A stretch of DNA of 49,083 nucleotides from an uncultured Prevotellaceae bacterium. GTDB taxonomy: Bacteria; Bacteroidota; Bacteroidia; Bacteroidales; Bacteroidaceae. The translations under genes and the position numbers were made by a program. The stretch covers positions 1-49,083 of the forward strand of contig CAMHKU010000010.1 of assembly GCA_946185805.1 (NCBI GenBank). Reading direction: 5' to 3'. The notes below the pieces were generated by a model that was not told the DNA's origin, did not search any database, and saw only the letters and a program-made list of their open reading frames with translations. Every line of letters begins with the position of its first letter. Position 1 is the stretch's first letter. Below are positions 1-8,114 of the stretch, one piece after another.

Positions 1-160
1 CGTCGGTGTTACAGAGTACAAACGTGACGTCGTGGATACCTTCGCGGTACATGTGATTGACAGCGTTGCCGCCACCGCCGCCGACGCCAATAACCTTAAT
101 AATGCTGTGTTCCTTCTCCGGCTCGCCGAAGTCGAGGATGTCTATTGTGTTGTCTGCCAT
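1..160 (-). CDS. ftsZ: Cell division GTPase FtsZ (N-terminal fragment)
   Basis: FtsZ is the tubulin-like GTPase that polymerises into the cytoplasmic Z ring and recruits the divisome. Only the first 53 codons lie in the window; the gene continues past base 1. The start is the ATG at 158-160. About 20 poorly conserved residues precede the first beta strand ([17 protein letters not shown]), whose glycine-rich loop is the first nucleotide-binding segment of FtsZ. The fragment ends at CNTD, also typical of the family. The gene is last visible in the dcw cluster, directly after ftsA, as usual in Bacteroidetes. Confidence 0.95.
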   Translation of the reverse strand, partial: MADNTIDILDFGEPEKEHSIIKVIGVGGGGGNAVNHMYREGIHDVTFVLCNTD

Positions 161-164
161 GATG

Positions 165-193
165 ATTTACAATTTAATGATTTACAATTTAAC
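165..193. repeat. ATTTACA-type short tandem spacer repeat between ftsA and ftsZ
   Basis: The spacer holds two copies of ATTTACAATTTAA(T/C), separated by a few bases. They are built from 7- to 8-bp units. The same unit type recurs at 6458-6493 and, degenerate, between ftsQ and ftsA (1701-1745). Confidence 0.6.
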
Positions 194-251
194 TCTTCAT
201 ATTCTTCAATTTCTCCGCTCAGCCAAAGTGGCGCTTCCTTCCGAAGAACGT

Positions 252-1700
252 TTACTCGTCCTCAACGAGTTTCTTACCGAAGTTCATGATTCCCTTCTTA
301 AACTTATTCCACTTACTATTCTCCTTGCGTATACGTTCCTCTTCAGCTTTCTTAGCGGCCTCCTCGGCAGCCTTCTTGGCAGCCTCATCCTCAGCTTTCT
401 TCCGGGCTTCCTCAGCGGCTTTCTGCTTCTCAGCCTCGCTGAGTACAACGCCTTCACTCACCTCGCCGGCTTTGCGGGCTGGGCGCTGATCGGCAGTTTC
501 AGCACCAGACCTTGGCTGTTCAAAAAGGTCGTTGCCTGTCAATGATCCGCCGGCACAGTTATAGTCGCCCTTAGCCAGCAGACCAAGCACGGTGTTCATC
601 ATGCCATTCTTCGCCTTGATGTCATCACTACCGCCATTGATAGGTATCGTGGGATATTTGGCTATGCGGATTTTCTCTATCTGGGTATGGTTGCGAAAAG
701 CCTGTTCTATATTCTTCATATTAGCCCCACCGCCGGTAAGAATAATGCCGCCCAGCAGACTTTGGCAATACTCGCTTGGCACCTGATACCAGGCGTTTTC
801 AACAATCTCCTCCAGGCGGCCTTCAACAATCTCAATGAATCGGCGACTCTCCACCTGGCGGTCCTGGTCAATGGGGTATTTCAGCGTATTATCAATTTCA
901 TTATTGTCGGTAAAGGCTGAAGCGTATTTAAGTTTCATCTTCTCAGCATCACTCTCTTCCATCTGTAGGGTTGCAATATCTTTGGTGATATTCTCACCGC
1001 CGAGAGGAATGACAGCCAGATGACGCAGGATGTTCTTTGAATAGACGCTTACAGTAGTGGTGTCGGCCCCTAAGTCAATGAGCACACAGCCCGAGCGCCG
1101 CTCAGCCTCAGTAAGCACAATCTCTGCCAATGCACGTGGCGCATTGAGAATTTCGGCAATAGTGATATTAGCCACTTCAAAGCACTTGTTGAAGTTCTTG
1201 TAAAAAGACTTGCGCTGCAGGATGTTCAGGTAGTTGCCCTCCAAGCGGCTGCACTGTATACCGACGGGATCATATTGCAGTTGAGTGTCAACTTTATACT
1301 CTTGCGTTGATGTATCGAGAATCTCCTGATCGGGATATTGATGCTTCACCTCCTGGTTAGCGTAAATCAACTCATCAATCATGGCGTCGGTAACGATAGC
1401 GCCTGCTGGCAGGTCCTTGGCTACCACATTGCGAACGCCTCGTACCGACTGTCCGCCAACGCCTACATAGACCTGGGTAATTCTGGTGTTGAGTTGTTTT
1501 TCCAACTTGTTTTTTATCGACTGCAAGCACTGTGCCGTCTTGTCGATGTTGTAAACTACACCCTTGCGGATGAATGTTGAAGAAGGCTCCTTCACCACCG
1601 CCAGTACCGTTATGCTGCCGTCAAGATTCTTCTGCCCGGCAATGCCCGTCACCTTGGATGAACCGAGCTCGATTGCTACAATAAATTCCTTTGCCACCAT
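252..1700 (-). CDS. ftsA: Cell division protein FtsA
   Basis: FtsA is an actin-like ATPase that anchors FtsZ filaments to the inner membrane and starts divisome assembly. The 482-residue product opens with FIVAIELGSSKVTGIAG (phosphate-1 strand). It then carries the SHS2/1C region, the phosphate-2 motif LIDLGADTTTVSVY and the adenosine motif GIILTGGGANM. From about residue 390 comes a long low-complexity linker rich in Ala, Glu and Lys, a likely extended or coiled helix. It ends in a basic amphipathic helix (KWNKFKKGIMNFGKKL) that should be the membrane-targeting sequence. The start is the ATG at 1698-1700. It lies between ftsQ and ftsZ. Confidence 0.96.
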   Translation of the reverse strand: MVAKEFIVAIELGSSKVTGIAGQKNLDGSITVLAVVKEPSSTFIRKGVVYNIDKTAQCLQSIKNKLEKQLNTRITQVYVGVGGQSVRGVRNVVAKDLPAGAIVTDAMIDELIYANQEVKHQYPDQEILDTSTQEYKVDTQLQYDPVGIQCSRLEGNYLNILQRKSFYKNFNKCFEVANITIAEILNAPRALAEIVLTEAERRSGCVLIDLGADTTTVSVYSKNILRHLAVIPLGGENITKDIATLQMEESDAEKMKLKYASAFTDNNEIDNTLKYPIDQDRQVESRRFIEIVEGRLEEIVENAWYQVPSEYCQSLLGGIILTGGGANMKNIEQAFRNHTQIEKIRIAKYPTIPINGGSDDIKAKNGMMNTVLGLLAKGDYNCAGGSLTGNDLFEQPRSGAETADQRPARKAGEVSEGVVLSEAEKQKAAEEARKKAEDEAAKKAAEEAAKKAEEERIRKENSKWNKFKKGIMNFGKKLVEDE

Positions 1701-1745
1701 ATATGTTTACGATTTACGTTATTTGCTGTTTACTTTAGATTTTAC

Positions 1746-2495
1746 TTAGCTTTTCCGCTTACAGATAATTTGATTGTCATATTCAACATTGATTAGCTGA
1801 TAACGATCCCAGCCTGCATGGCTGAGTCCATACTTATAGAATTTCTTGAGACGTTCCAATTTCTTTGGAATATCGCGGGGCGCTCCGAGGTAGACTACAT
1901 GGTCGCCTACTCGTGGCACCATCTCCATCGTGCCGTCGGTCAGTATGTGTAGTTGCTCTATCTGCTCCTGCCAGAAGCGGTCGTCGACCAAGTGCAGGGC
2001 TACTGGCAACAGGTTGGTCAGAGCATACTTCTGATTAAGCACACCGGTGACCACCAATAGGTTACCGCCAAAGCGGCTGGGGGGCAGAATGACGCCCTCG
2101 TCATCGATATAATACTGTTCACCACTGGAGGCCATGACGTGGAGCACAGGGTTGCGTTGCTGCAGCTCTATGGCCACATGACCGTTCTGCGTCTTATAAC
2201 ATTCTGCCTTAGCGATGAATGGATTCTTCAGCAATGTCGCTTCAATCTGGCGGGTACTCACAAACTGCATCGGTTGGGCCAGCGGGTACTGACGCTGCTT
2301 CTGCAGCAGTTGCTTGACACCCGTGGGCGAGAGTAAGCCGCGGGCCTGGCCGTCAACGATGTTGATATTCACCTCGGTACACACCAAGGCCTTGTCTTCG
2401 GGTTGGTTGAATACCGTGATGGCCAGCACCAGATATGTGGCAATGGCTACATCAAATAGTATCAGGGCTATGTACTTCCAGTTGAACGACTGCAT
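1746..2495 (-). CDS. ftsQ: Cell division protein FtsQ (POTRA domain)
   Basis: FtsQ is a bitopic inner-membrane divisome protein linking cytoplasmic and periplasmic parts through FtsB and FtsL. A single membrane helix (ALILFDVAIATYLVLAITV) follows a very short cytoplasmic tail. A POTRA-like segment comes next (GLLSPTGVKQLLQK, then NPFIAKAECYKT) and then the FtsQ beta domain. The ATG at 2493-2495 is chosen, giving 249 residues. The frame also opens at a TTG at 2522, but that adds only nine residues encoded by AT-rich spacer-like DNA. Sequence is weakly conserved across phyla, so the call rests on topology, POTRA-like start and position between murC and ftsA. Confidence 0.9.
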   Translation of the reverse strand: MQSFNWKYIALILFDVAIATYLVLAITVFNQPEDKALVCTEVNINIVDGQARGLLSPTGVKQLLQKQRQYPLAQPMQFVSTRQIEATLLKNPFIAKAECYKTQNGHVAIELQQRNPVLHVMASSGEQYYIDDEGVILPPSRFGGNLLVVTGVLNQKYALTNLLPVALHLVDDRFWQEQIEQLHILTDGTMEMVPRVGDHVVYLGAPRDIPKKLERLKKFYKYGLSHAGWDRYQLINVEYDNQIICKRKS

Positions 2496-2547
2496 AATAT
2501 TTTTGATTGACAATTTTTTCAATTGACTGTTTAACTACCTTCGGCGT

Positions 2548-3921
2548 TTAGTCGCCGCGTAGTATATGAGCTATCTGCTCCATTTTGTTGTCCAAATCGC
2601 CTGCACCAAGAATGACCAGCACCTCAAAGTCATGCTCCTTTACAAAGTCGACGACCTCGTCTTTGCGTATCATCTCCTTCTTCACGCCAGATACCAGCTT
2701 ATCATATATAAGCTGCGAGGTGACGCCCTCGATGGGCTGTTCACGGGCAGGATAGATTTCTGTAAGCACCACCTCGTCGGCTAGGCTCAGTGCCTCGGCA
2801 AATTCAGGGTAGAAATCGCGTGTGCGAGTGTAGAGGTGAGGCTGGAAGATGGCCGTGATACGACGGCCGCTGTAAAGCTGTCGCAGGCTGCTGAGGCTCT
2901 GGTAGATTTCCTTGGGGTGGTGGGCATAGTCGCTGAGTAGCACCAGGCTGTCGGTCTTGATCTTGAAGTCAAACCGACGCTCAACGCCATTGTAGGTTTT
3001 CATGCCTATGCGCAACTCGTCGGCCGTGCAGCCGTTGAGCTGGGCCATAGCCATGGCAGCCACGGCGTTTTCAACGTTGATAGGCACGGGGTGGCCCAGC
3101 TCCACCTGGGGCACCGACTCTATGGGCGACACGAAGTCGAAAATAATCGTGCCGTTCTCTATACAGATGTTCTCGGCATGAAAGTCGCCTTCAGTCAGGC
3201 TGTAGTCATAGCGGCGCACGCCCTCCTGCAACTGCTCTTGCATCTCTAGTCCGCGATGAATGATGAGTGCGCCACCGGGCTGTATGAGCGTAGTGTAGTG
3301 GCGGAAACTGTCGAGATATGCTTCCTTGGTGCCATAGATGTCCAGATGGTCTGGGTCGGTAGCGGTGATGACCGTCATCCAGGGTCGTAGCCAGTGGAAG
3401 GAACGGTCAAATTCGTCGGCCTCGATGACCACGAAGTCGCTGTCGGAGAGAATATAGTTGGTGCCGTAGTTCTTAGAGATGCCGCCAAGGAAGGCGTTGC
3501 AGTCATACTGGCTCTGGTGCATAATGTGCGCACACATGGTCGACGTGGTGGTCTTGCCGTGGGTACCTGCCACGCAGAGACCTTTATGAGTGGCGGTCAG
3601 CGTGCCCAGCACCTGGGCGCGCTTCTGTATCTCGAAGCCTTGTTGGCGAAACCACTGCAGTTCTTGATGGGTGGCAGGGATGGCCGGCGTATAGATGACG
3701 AGGCACGACTTAGAGTCCTTACAGGCATAGGGAATGGCCTCCAGATTCTCCTCATAATGGATGAGCATGCCCTCACACTCCAGTTGCTGCGTCAGTGCGC
3801 TGGGCGTAAGGTCGTAGCCGGCGACAACCATGCCACGCTTGATGAAGTAGCGGGCGATAGCGCTCATGCCGATACCACCGGCACCGATGAAGTAGACTGC
3901 TTTTATATCTTTTGCTTCCAT
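2548..3921 (-). CDS. murC: UDP-N-acetylmuramate--L-alanine ligase MurC
   Basis: MurC is the cytoplasmic ATP-dependent ligase that adds L-Ala to UDP-MurNAc, the first peptide-forming step of peptidoglycan precursor synthesis. The 457-residue protein has the N-terminal Rossmann motif YFIGAGGIGMSAIARYF, the Mur ligase P-loop GTHGKTTTSTM and the central-domain EADEFDRSF. The C-terminal domain has SDYAHHPKEI and FQPHLYTRT, which are diagnostic for MurC rather than MurD, E or F. The start is the ATG at 3919-3921. It sits between murG and ftsQ. Confidence 0.97.
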   Translation of the reverse strand: MEAKDIKAVYFIGAGGIGMSAIARYFIKRGMVVAGYDLTPSALTQQLECEGMLIHYEENLEAIPYACKDSKSCLVIYTPAIPATHQELQWFRQQGFEIQKRAQVLGTLTATHKGLCVAGTHGKTTTSTMCAHIMHQSQYDCNAFLGGISKNYGTNYILSDSDFVVIEADEFDRSFHWLRPWMTVITATDPDHLDIYGTKEAYLDSFRHYTTLIQPGGALIIHRGLEMQEQLQEGVRRYDYSLTEGDFHAENICIENGTIIFDFVSPIESVPQVELGHPVPINVENAVAAMAMAQLNGCTADELRIGMKTYNGVERRFDFKIKTDSLVLLSDYAHHPKEIYQSLSSLRQLYSGRRITAIFQPHLYTRTRDFYPEFAEALSLADEVVLTEIYPAREQPIEGVTSQLIYDKLVSGVKKEMIRKDEVVDFVKEHDFEVLVILGAGDLDNKMEQIAHILRGD

Positions 3922-3957
3922 ACTGTTTTGTTTCTTTGTTTGCTTGGCTATATATAT

Positions 3958-5154
3958 TTACTTTCCTGACAGCTTAATCACTTCCTTGGCTATAATCTCT
4001 GCCGAGTCGTGCAGGGCCAGCTTCAGCACATTCTCGCTCAGCGACTTCAGGCGGGCGTCATCGCCGACGACGTCGATGGCCGTCTGTAGCAGTACGCCCG
4101 GCGCATCAGCGTCCTTCACGTAGATAGCCGCATCGCGGTTGGCCAGAGCCAGAGCGTTCTTCGTCTGATGGTCTTCGGCTACATTGGGGCTGGGCACCAG
4201 GATGACTGGCTTGCCAATAAGGCAGAACTCAGAAATACTGCTGGCTCCGGCACGACTGATCACGAGGTCGGCGGCACGGTAGGCAACGCCCATGTCGGTA
4301 ATGAAGTCGGTGGCCTTGAGGTTTGAGAGTTGAGGGTTGAGGGTTGAGAGTTTGGCCTTGATGTCGGCGAAGTAGTATTTTCCCGTCTGCCAGATAAACT
4401 GCACGTCGGTGGTCTGCGCCACCAGGTCGAGATGCTGCAGCACACTCTCGTTGATGGTGCGGGCGCCGAGACTGCCGCCTACCAGCAGGACTGTCTTCTT
4501 GTCTGGGTCGTAGCCAAAACTGCGCACGGCATCCTCACGCGACAGCGTAGTGTCGAGCAGCGACTGTCGCACAGGGTTGCCAGTGAGCATCAGCTTGTCC
4601 TTGGGGAAGAAACGCTCCATGCCCTCGTAGGCCACGCAGATTTTCTGCGCCTTACCGGCCAATTGCTTATTGGCCAGACCGGCATAGCTGTTCTGCTCTT
4701 GTATGAGTGTCGGTATGCCGAGGCTGTTGGCAGCACCTAAGGCTGCACTGCTGGCATAGCCGCCCACGCCGACGGCCACGTCGGGGCGGAACTCCTTCAA
4801 TATTTTCTTGGCTTGCCACTTGCTCCTGAAGTAGTCTATGGCCACACCTATATTTGCTGGTTTCCACAGGGGGCGGAAGAATCCGCGGATAGGCAGACCC
4901 TTTATCTCGTAACCCGCATCGGGCACGCGCTGCATCTCCATGCGCCCCAATGCCCCGATAAACAATATTTGGGCATCCGGTCGCAGGGTGCGTATGGCAT
5001 TGGCTATCGATACAGCCGGAAAAATATGGCCGCCGGTACCGCCGCCGCTGACGATGATGCGCAATCCATCCCCATTCCCTCCCGACGGGAGGGGGGCTTG
5101 ATTACTCTTGCTGTTAACAAATTCATTCTGTAGCTCTTGACTGGGCATTTTCAT
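3958..5154 (-). CDS. murG: MurG, lipid II-forming N-acetylglucosaminyltransferase
   Basis: MurG transfers GlcNAc from UDP-GlcNAc to lipid I on the inner face of the membrane, giving lipid II. The donor-acceptor loop GGGTGGHIFPA, the motif LVGGSLGA and the UDP-GlcNAc site SRAGASSISEF...PSPNVAEDHQTKNA are all present. Two features are unusual. About 30 residues precede the first strand (LRIIVSGGG), where the family normally has very few, and residues 20-26 of that extension are encoded by a GC-rich palindrome. Residues 268-279 are encoded by a 7-bp tandem array in a loop before the UDP-binding motif. Catalytic motifs look intact. The ATG at 5152-5154 is used; a shorter start inside the extension is possible. 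Confidence 0.96.
   Translation of the reverse strand: MKMPSQELQNEFVNSKSNQAPLPSGGNGDGLRIIVSGGGTGGHIFPAVSIANAIRTLRPDAQILFIGALGRMEMQRVPDAGYEIKGLPIRGFFRPLWKPANIGVAIDYFRSKWQAKKILKEFRPDVAVGVGGYASSAALGAANSLGIPTLIQEQNSYAGLANKQLAGKAQKICVAYEGMERFFPKDKLMLTGNPVRQSLLDTTLSREDAVRSFGYDPDKKTVLLVGGSLGARTINESVLQHLDLVAQTTDVQFIWQTGKYYFADIKAKLSTLNPQLSNLKATDFITDMGVAYRAADLVISRAGASSISEFCLIGKPVILVPSPNVAEDHQTKNALALANRDAAIYVKDADAPGVLLQTAIDVVGDDARLKSLSENVLKLALHDSAEIIAKEVIKLSGK
4318..4352 (-). repeat. In-frame heptamer array inside murG (GAGGGTT on the plus strand)
   Basis: Five 7-bp units (GAGGTTT, GAGAGTT, GAGGGTT, GAGGGTT, GAGAGTT) lie in murG and encode a Leu/Asn/Pro/Ser-rich loop of about 12 residues. Read as codons, the coding strand (units like CTCAACC) has no stop in any frame. 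The opposite strand contains TGA repeatedly. Confidence 0.8.
5077..5096 (-). repeat. GC-rich palindrome copy inside the 5' end of murG
   Basis: CCCTCCCGACGGGAGGG is a 7-bp perfect stem with a 3-base loop and matches the core of the palindrome at 7875-7914 and 8063-8099. It is read in frame and gives a Pro-Leu-Pro-Ser-Gly-Gly stretch in the MurG N-terminal extension. Confidence 0.7.
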
Positions 5155-5202
5155 ATAGGATAATTTCTTTAACTTCTCTATCTTTTCTAATTTCTACAAA
5201 AC

Positions 5203-6450
5203 TCAGGCTGGTTTCTTCATCGTTGCCGAGCGACTGACGCTGAGCATGGCGCCTATGTAGGCACAGTTAATGATTGTCGACGTGCCGCCCTTCGATATCA
5301 GCGGCAGAGGTTGTCCGGTGACAGGCGCCAAGCCCACAGCCACCATCATGTTAAACGTTGCCTGGATTACCAGCAGCAGCGCCAGTCCTAGAATGAGGAA
5401 TGCCGGGAAGTTATTCTCACATCGTGAGGCAATGCGCGCCGCGCGATAGAGCAACACCACGTAGAGCAAGACTACAAATGCGGCGCCAAAGATGCCCATC
5501 TCCTCAATGATGATGGCATAGATAAAGTCGGAGAAAGCCTGAGGCAGGTAATCACGCTCGGTAGAGTTGCCCGGCCCCTTGCCTATGATACCCGCTGAGG
5601 CGATGGCAATATTGGCATGACCCACCTGGAAATTCTCCTCAATATTATACTCTTCTGGAGGCACCTCCTCTTCATTAAAGTGTTTCAGGATACGGTTGCG
5701 CCATGTGGCAAAGCGGTGGAACACGCCTCCCCCCTTGATAGCATCCTTGCCGGCTTCCTCATCACCGTCAGCGCTGACAGTCTCCGTCAGTCGGCTCTCG
5801 TCCTCACGCTGTTGCTCTATGTTGCCTAACGTCAGCACAAGGGTAAGAAATGCCACTACAGCTACTGTTATACCTCCGCCCAGTTTCAGTAGTTGCGACA
5901 TCGGCACGCGGCCGATGAACATCATGATGCAAATGACGGCAAAGAGCAGCGCTGCCGTAGAGAGGTTCTCAATGCCTATGAGAAAGGCCGTAGGCAACAG
6001 CAGCACCATGATATACTTGAATGCCTTGCGGTCGGCCCCCACGTCGCGCTGCATGGCGCTGAGTATCTGTGCCGTGACAAGCACCATCGTACCCTTGGCA
6101 ATCTCCGATGGCTGGAAGGTGAAGCCCAGCAGCGAGATGACGCGGTTGGCGCCATTGATACTTTCGCCGCCTACGAGCACCCATATCAGCGTCAGTGCCG
6201 ACACGGCCATCAAGAAGGGCGTCATCAGCTTGAAATAGCGGCAGGGGATATTCAGCGTGACCACGGCCACCACCACACCGACGATAATCATGACGCAGTG
6301 ATAGAAGATAGGTCCCAGGTAGTTCTGGCTTTTATACGTTAGGTTGCTCGAAGCAGAGAACACTTCGATGATACTGATCATACAGAGGAAGAAGAACACC
6401 ATCCAGATGACCTTGTCGCCCTTGAAAAGATTGCCTATTTTCTTGTTCAC
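5203..6450 (-). CDS. ftsW: SEDS peptidoglycan glycosyltransferase FtsW
   Basis: FtsW polymerises lipid II into septal glycan strands with its partner FtsI. The 415-residue protein is polytopic. It has SEDS hallmarks: INGANRVISL...FQPSEIAKG near residue 110, QAFSDFIYAIIIEEMG with the Asp expected to be catalytic, and the C-terminal GQPLPLISKGGTS. The extracytoplasmic loop between roughly residues 210 and 285 is long and acidic, as is common in Bacteroidetes. The start codon is GTG (6448-6450); there is no good ATG before the first membrane helix. It lies between murD and murG. Confidence 0.95.
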   Translation of the reverse strand: MNKKIGNLFKGDKVIWMVFFFLCMISIIEVFSASSNLTYKSQNYLGPIFYHCVMIIVGVVVAVVTLNIPCRYFKLMTPFLMAVSALTLIWVLVGGESINGANRVISLLGFTFQPSEIAKGTMVLVTAQILSAMQRDVGADRKAFKYIMVLLLPTAFLIGIENLSTAALLFAVICIMMFIGRVPMSQLLKLGGGITVAVVAFLTLVLTLGNIEQQREDESRLTETVSADGDEEAGKDAIKGGGVFHRFATWRNRILKHFNEEEVPPEEYNIEENFQVGHANIAIASAGIIGKGPGNSTERDYLPQAFSDFIYAIIIEEMGIFGAAFVVLLYVVLLYRAARIASRCENNFPAFLILGLALLLVIQATFNMMVAVGLAPVTGQPLPLISKGGTSTIINCAYIGAMLSVSRSATMKKPA

Positions 6451-6457
6451 CTCGGTA

Positions 6458-6493
6458 ATTTACTATTTACGGATTTACAATTTACTATTTTCG
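6458..6493. repeat. ATTTACN heptamer array between murD and ftsW
   Basis: Units ATTTACT, ATTTACG, one extra G, ATTTACA, ATTTACT and ATTTTCG fill most of the spacer. The remaining bases up to 6550 are AT-rich (AATTTTTAATTTTTTAAT type) with no other feature seen. Confidence 0.7.
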
Positions 6494-6550
6494 CTTCTTG
6501 AATCGTCATTGCAAATTTTTAATTTTTTAATCTTTTAATTTTATAATTTT

Positions 6551-7978
6551 TCAAAGGCTGCGGGCGATAGCCTTGAACTGCTCGCCGCGGTCCTCCATGT
6601 TCTTAAACAGGTCGAAGGATGCACAGCAGGGCGACAGTAGCACCGTCTCGCCTGGCTGTGCCAGCTCATAGCAGGCCTCCATGCACTCGCGCATAGAGTG
6701 GGTGTCGCGCACGGGAATACCCATATTGTCGAAATTGTCGTGCAGCTTCTGGTTGTCGGCGCCGAGGTAGACCAGCGCCGAGCACTTCTCCTTGACCAGC
6801 GGTTTGATGGGGTCGTAGTCGTTGCCCTTGTCCTTGCCGCCGATGATGAGCACCACACGGGTCTTCATCGACTCCAGAGCATACCAGCAGGCGTCGACGT
6901 TAGTGGCCTTCGAGTCGTTGACATAGTGCACGCCGCGCACGTCGCAGACCTTCTCTAACCGGTGTTCTACGCCGGGGAAGTCGCTCAGCGACTTACGAAT
7001 CTCTTCTTTCTTGATACCGGCAATGTTAGCAGCCAGTCCGGCAGCCAGAGAGTTATAGATGTTATGGCGGCCGCTGAGGCTCAGACTCTCCTGCTCCATG
7101 TTGAAGGGCGTAGGATACTCCAGCTTGTACTGTCCCTCCTCGATATAGCCTATGACGCCACTCTTCTTCACGTCGCTGAAAGGACACTGCACGGCCTTAA
7201 TCTCATACTTCTTCAGTTCGCGCGCCACCACGGGGTCATCGGCCCAGTAAATGAAGGCATCCTGCGGTGTCTGATTCTGGATGATACGCATCTTGGCGTC
7301 AGTATACTTCTGCATCGAGTTGTCGTAGCGGTCCAGATGGTCGGGCGTGATGTTCAGCAGGATGGCGATATTGGCACGGAACTGGTACATATTGTCCAGC
7401 TGGAACGACGATAGCTCTATGATATAGTACTCGTGCGGATCCTCGGCCACCTGCAGGGCCAGAGAGTGTCCAATGTTGCCCGCCAGTCCGGCGTCATAGC
7501 CTGCCTGCTTGAAGATATGGTAGATGAGGCTCGTGGTGGTGGTCTTGCCGTTAGAGCCGGTGATGCAAATCATCTTTGAGTTAGTGTAGCGCCCGGCAAA
7601 CTCTATCTCGCTGATGATATGTATGCCCTTGGCAATAGCCTTGGCTACCATCGGTGCAGTGTCGGGTATGCCCGGCGACTTGATGATTTCGTCGGCAGCG
7701 AGTATCTTGTCCTCGGTGTGTTGGCCCTCCTCCCAGGTTATCTGGTGGTCATCGAGCAGTTTCTTATACTTATCGGCAATCTTCGACATGTCGCTCACAA
7801 ACACGTCGAAGCCCTTCTTCTTGGCCAGCACGGCAGCTCCAGCGCCGCTCTCGCCGGCTCCTAAGACAACAATCCGGCCCTCCCCCGGCCCCTCCCTGTG
7901 AGAGAGGGGAGTGGTTACTTTGCTGGCAGTTATATTCTTCATATTCTCTTTTTTATTATTTTCCTTTTTATTCTCCAT
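6551..7978 (-). CDS. murD: UDP-N-acetylmuramoyl-L-alanine--D-glutamate ligase MurD
   Basis: MurD adds D-Glu to UDP-MurNAc-L-Ala in the cytoplasm. The 475-residue protein carries the Rossmann-like start IVVLGAGESGAGAAVLAKKKG, the ligase P-loop GSNGKTTTTSL, the central ELSSFQLD and the C-terminal VNDSKATN, all typical of MurD. It begins with about 35 extra residues: a Lys/Asn/Glu-rich stretch, then residues 22-35, which are the translation of the GC-rich palindrome. Family members normally start only a few residues before IVVLG. The ATG at 7976-7978 is used; initiation at the internal ATG (codon 13) would still include the palindrome. Confidence 0.96.
   Translation of the reverse strand: MENKKENNKKENMKNITASKVTTPLSHREGPGEGRIVVLGAGESGAGAAVLAKKKGFDVFVSDMSKIADKYKKLLDDHQITWEEGQHTEDKILAADEIIKSPGIPDTAPMVAKAIAKGIHIISEIEFAGRYTNSKMICITGSNGKTTTTSLIYHIFKQAGYDAGLAGNIGHSLALQVAEDPHEYYIIELSSFQLDNMYQFRANIAILLNITPDHLDRYDNSMQKYTDAKMRIIQNQTPQDAFIYWADDPVVARELKKYEIKAVQCPFSDVKKSGVIGYIEEGQYKLEYPTPFNMEQESLSLSGRHNIYNSLAAGLAANIAGIKKEEIRKSLSDFPGVEHRLEKVCDVRGVHYVNDSKATNVDACWYALESMKTRVVLIIGGKDKGNDYDPIKPLVKEKCSALVYLGADNQKLHDNFDNMGIPVRDTHSMRECMEACYELAQPGETVLLSPCCASFDLFKNMEDRGEQFKAIARSL
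7875..7914 (-). repeat. GC-rich palindromic element read in frame in murD
   Basis: The plus strand reads CCCTCCCCCGGCCCCTCCC, then TGTGAGAGAGGGGAGTGG. It is the inverted counterpart of the intergenic copy at 8063-8099. On the murD coding strand it is open and encodes Thr-Pro-Leu-Ser-His-Arg-Glu-Gly-Pro-Gly-Glu-Gly. Confidence 0.8.
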
Positions 7979-8062
7979 TCTTCTTATGTATTGCGTTGTG
8001 TTTCTGTTTCCTTTTTATTTGTTTTATATTTCTTCTGATTCCTTTCCGCTCTCAAGGTATCT

Positions 8063-8099
8063 ACTCCCCTCCCTCACAGGGAGGGGTCGGGGGAGGGGC
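8063..8099 (+). repeat. GC-rich palindromic element, intergenic copy between mraY and murD
   Basis: CCCCTCCCT-CAC-AGGGAGGGG is a perfect 9-bp stem with a 3-base loop, followed by TCGGGGGAGGGG. It begins 15 bases after the mraY stop codon inside the dcw operon. No U-tract follows it, so it is not an obvious terminator. The other 100 bases of this spacer are AT-rich with no further feature. Confidence 0.85.
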
Positions 8100-8114
8100 T
8101 GCTGCTGGATGGTC

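Noticed and set aside
8063..8099. The strong hairpin after mraY as an intrinsic terminator.
   Set aside because: There is no U run, it lies inside the dcw operon, and copies of the same element occur inside coding sequence. It is treated as a repeat.
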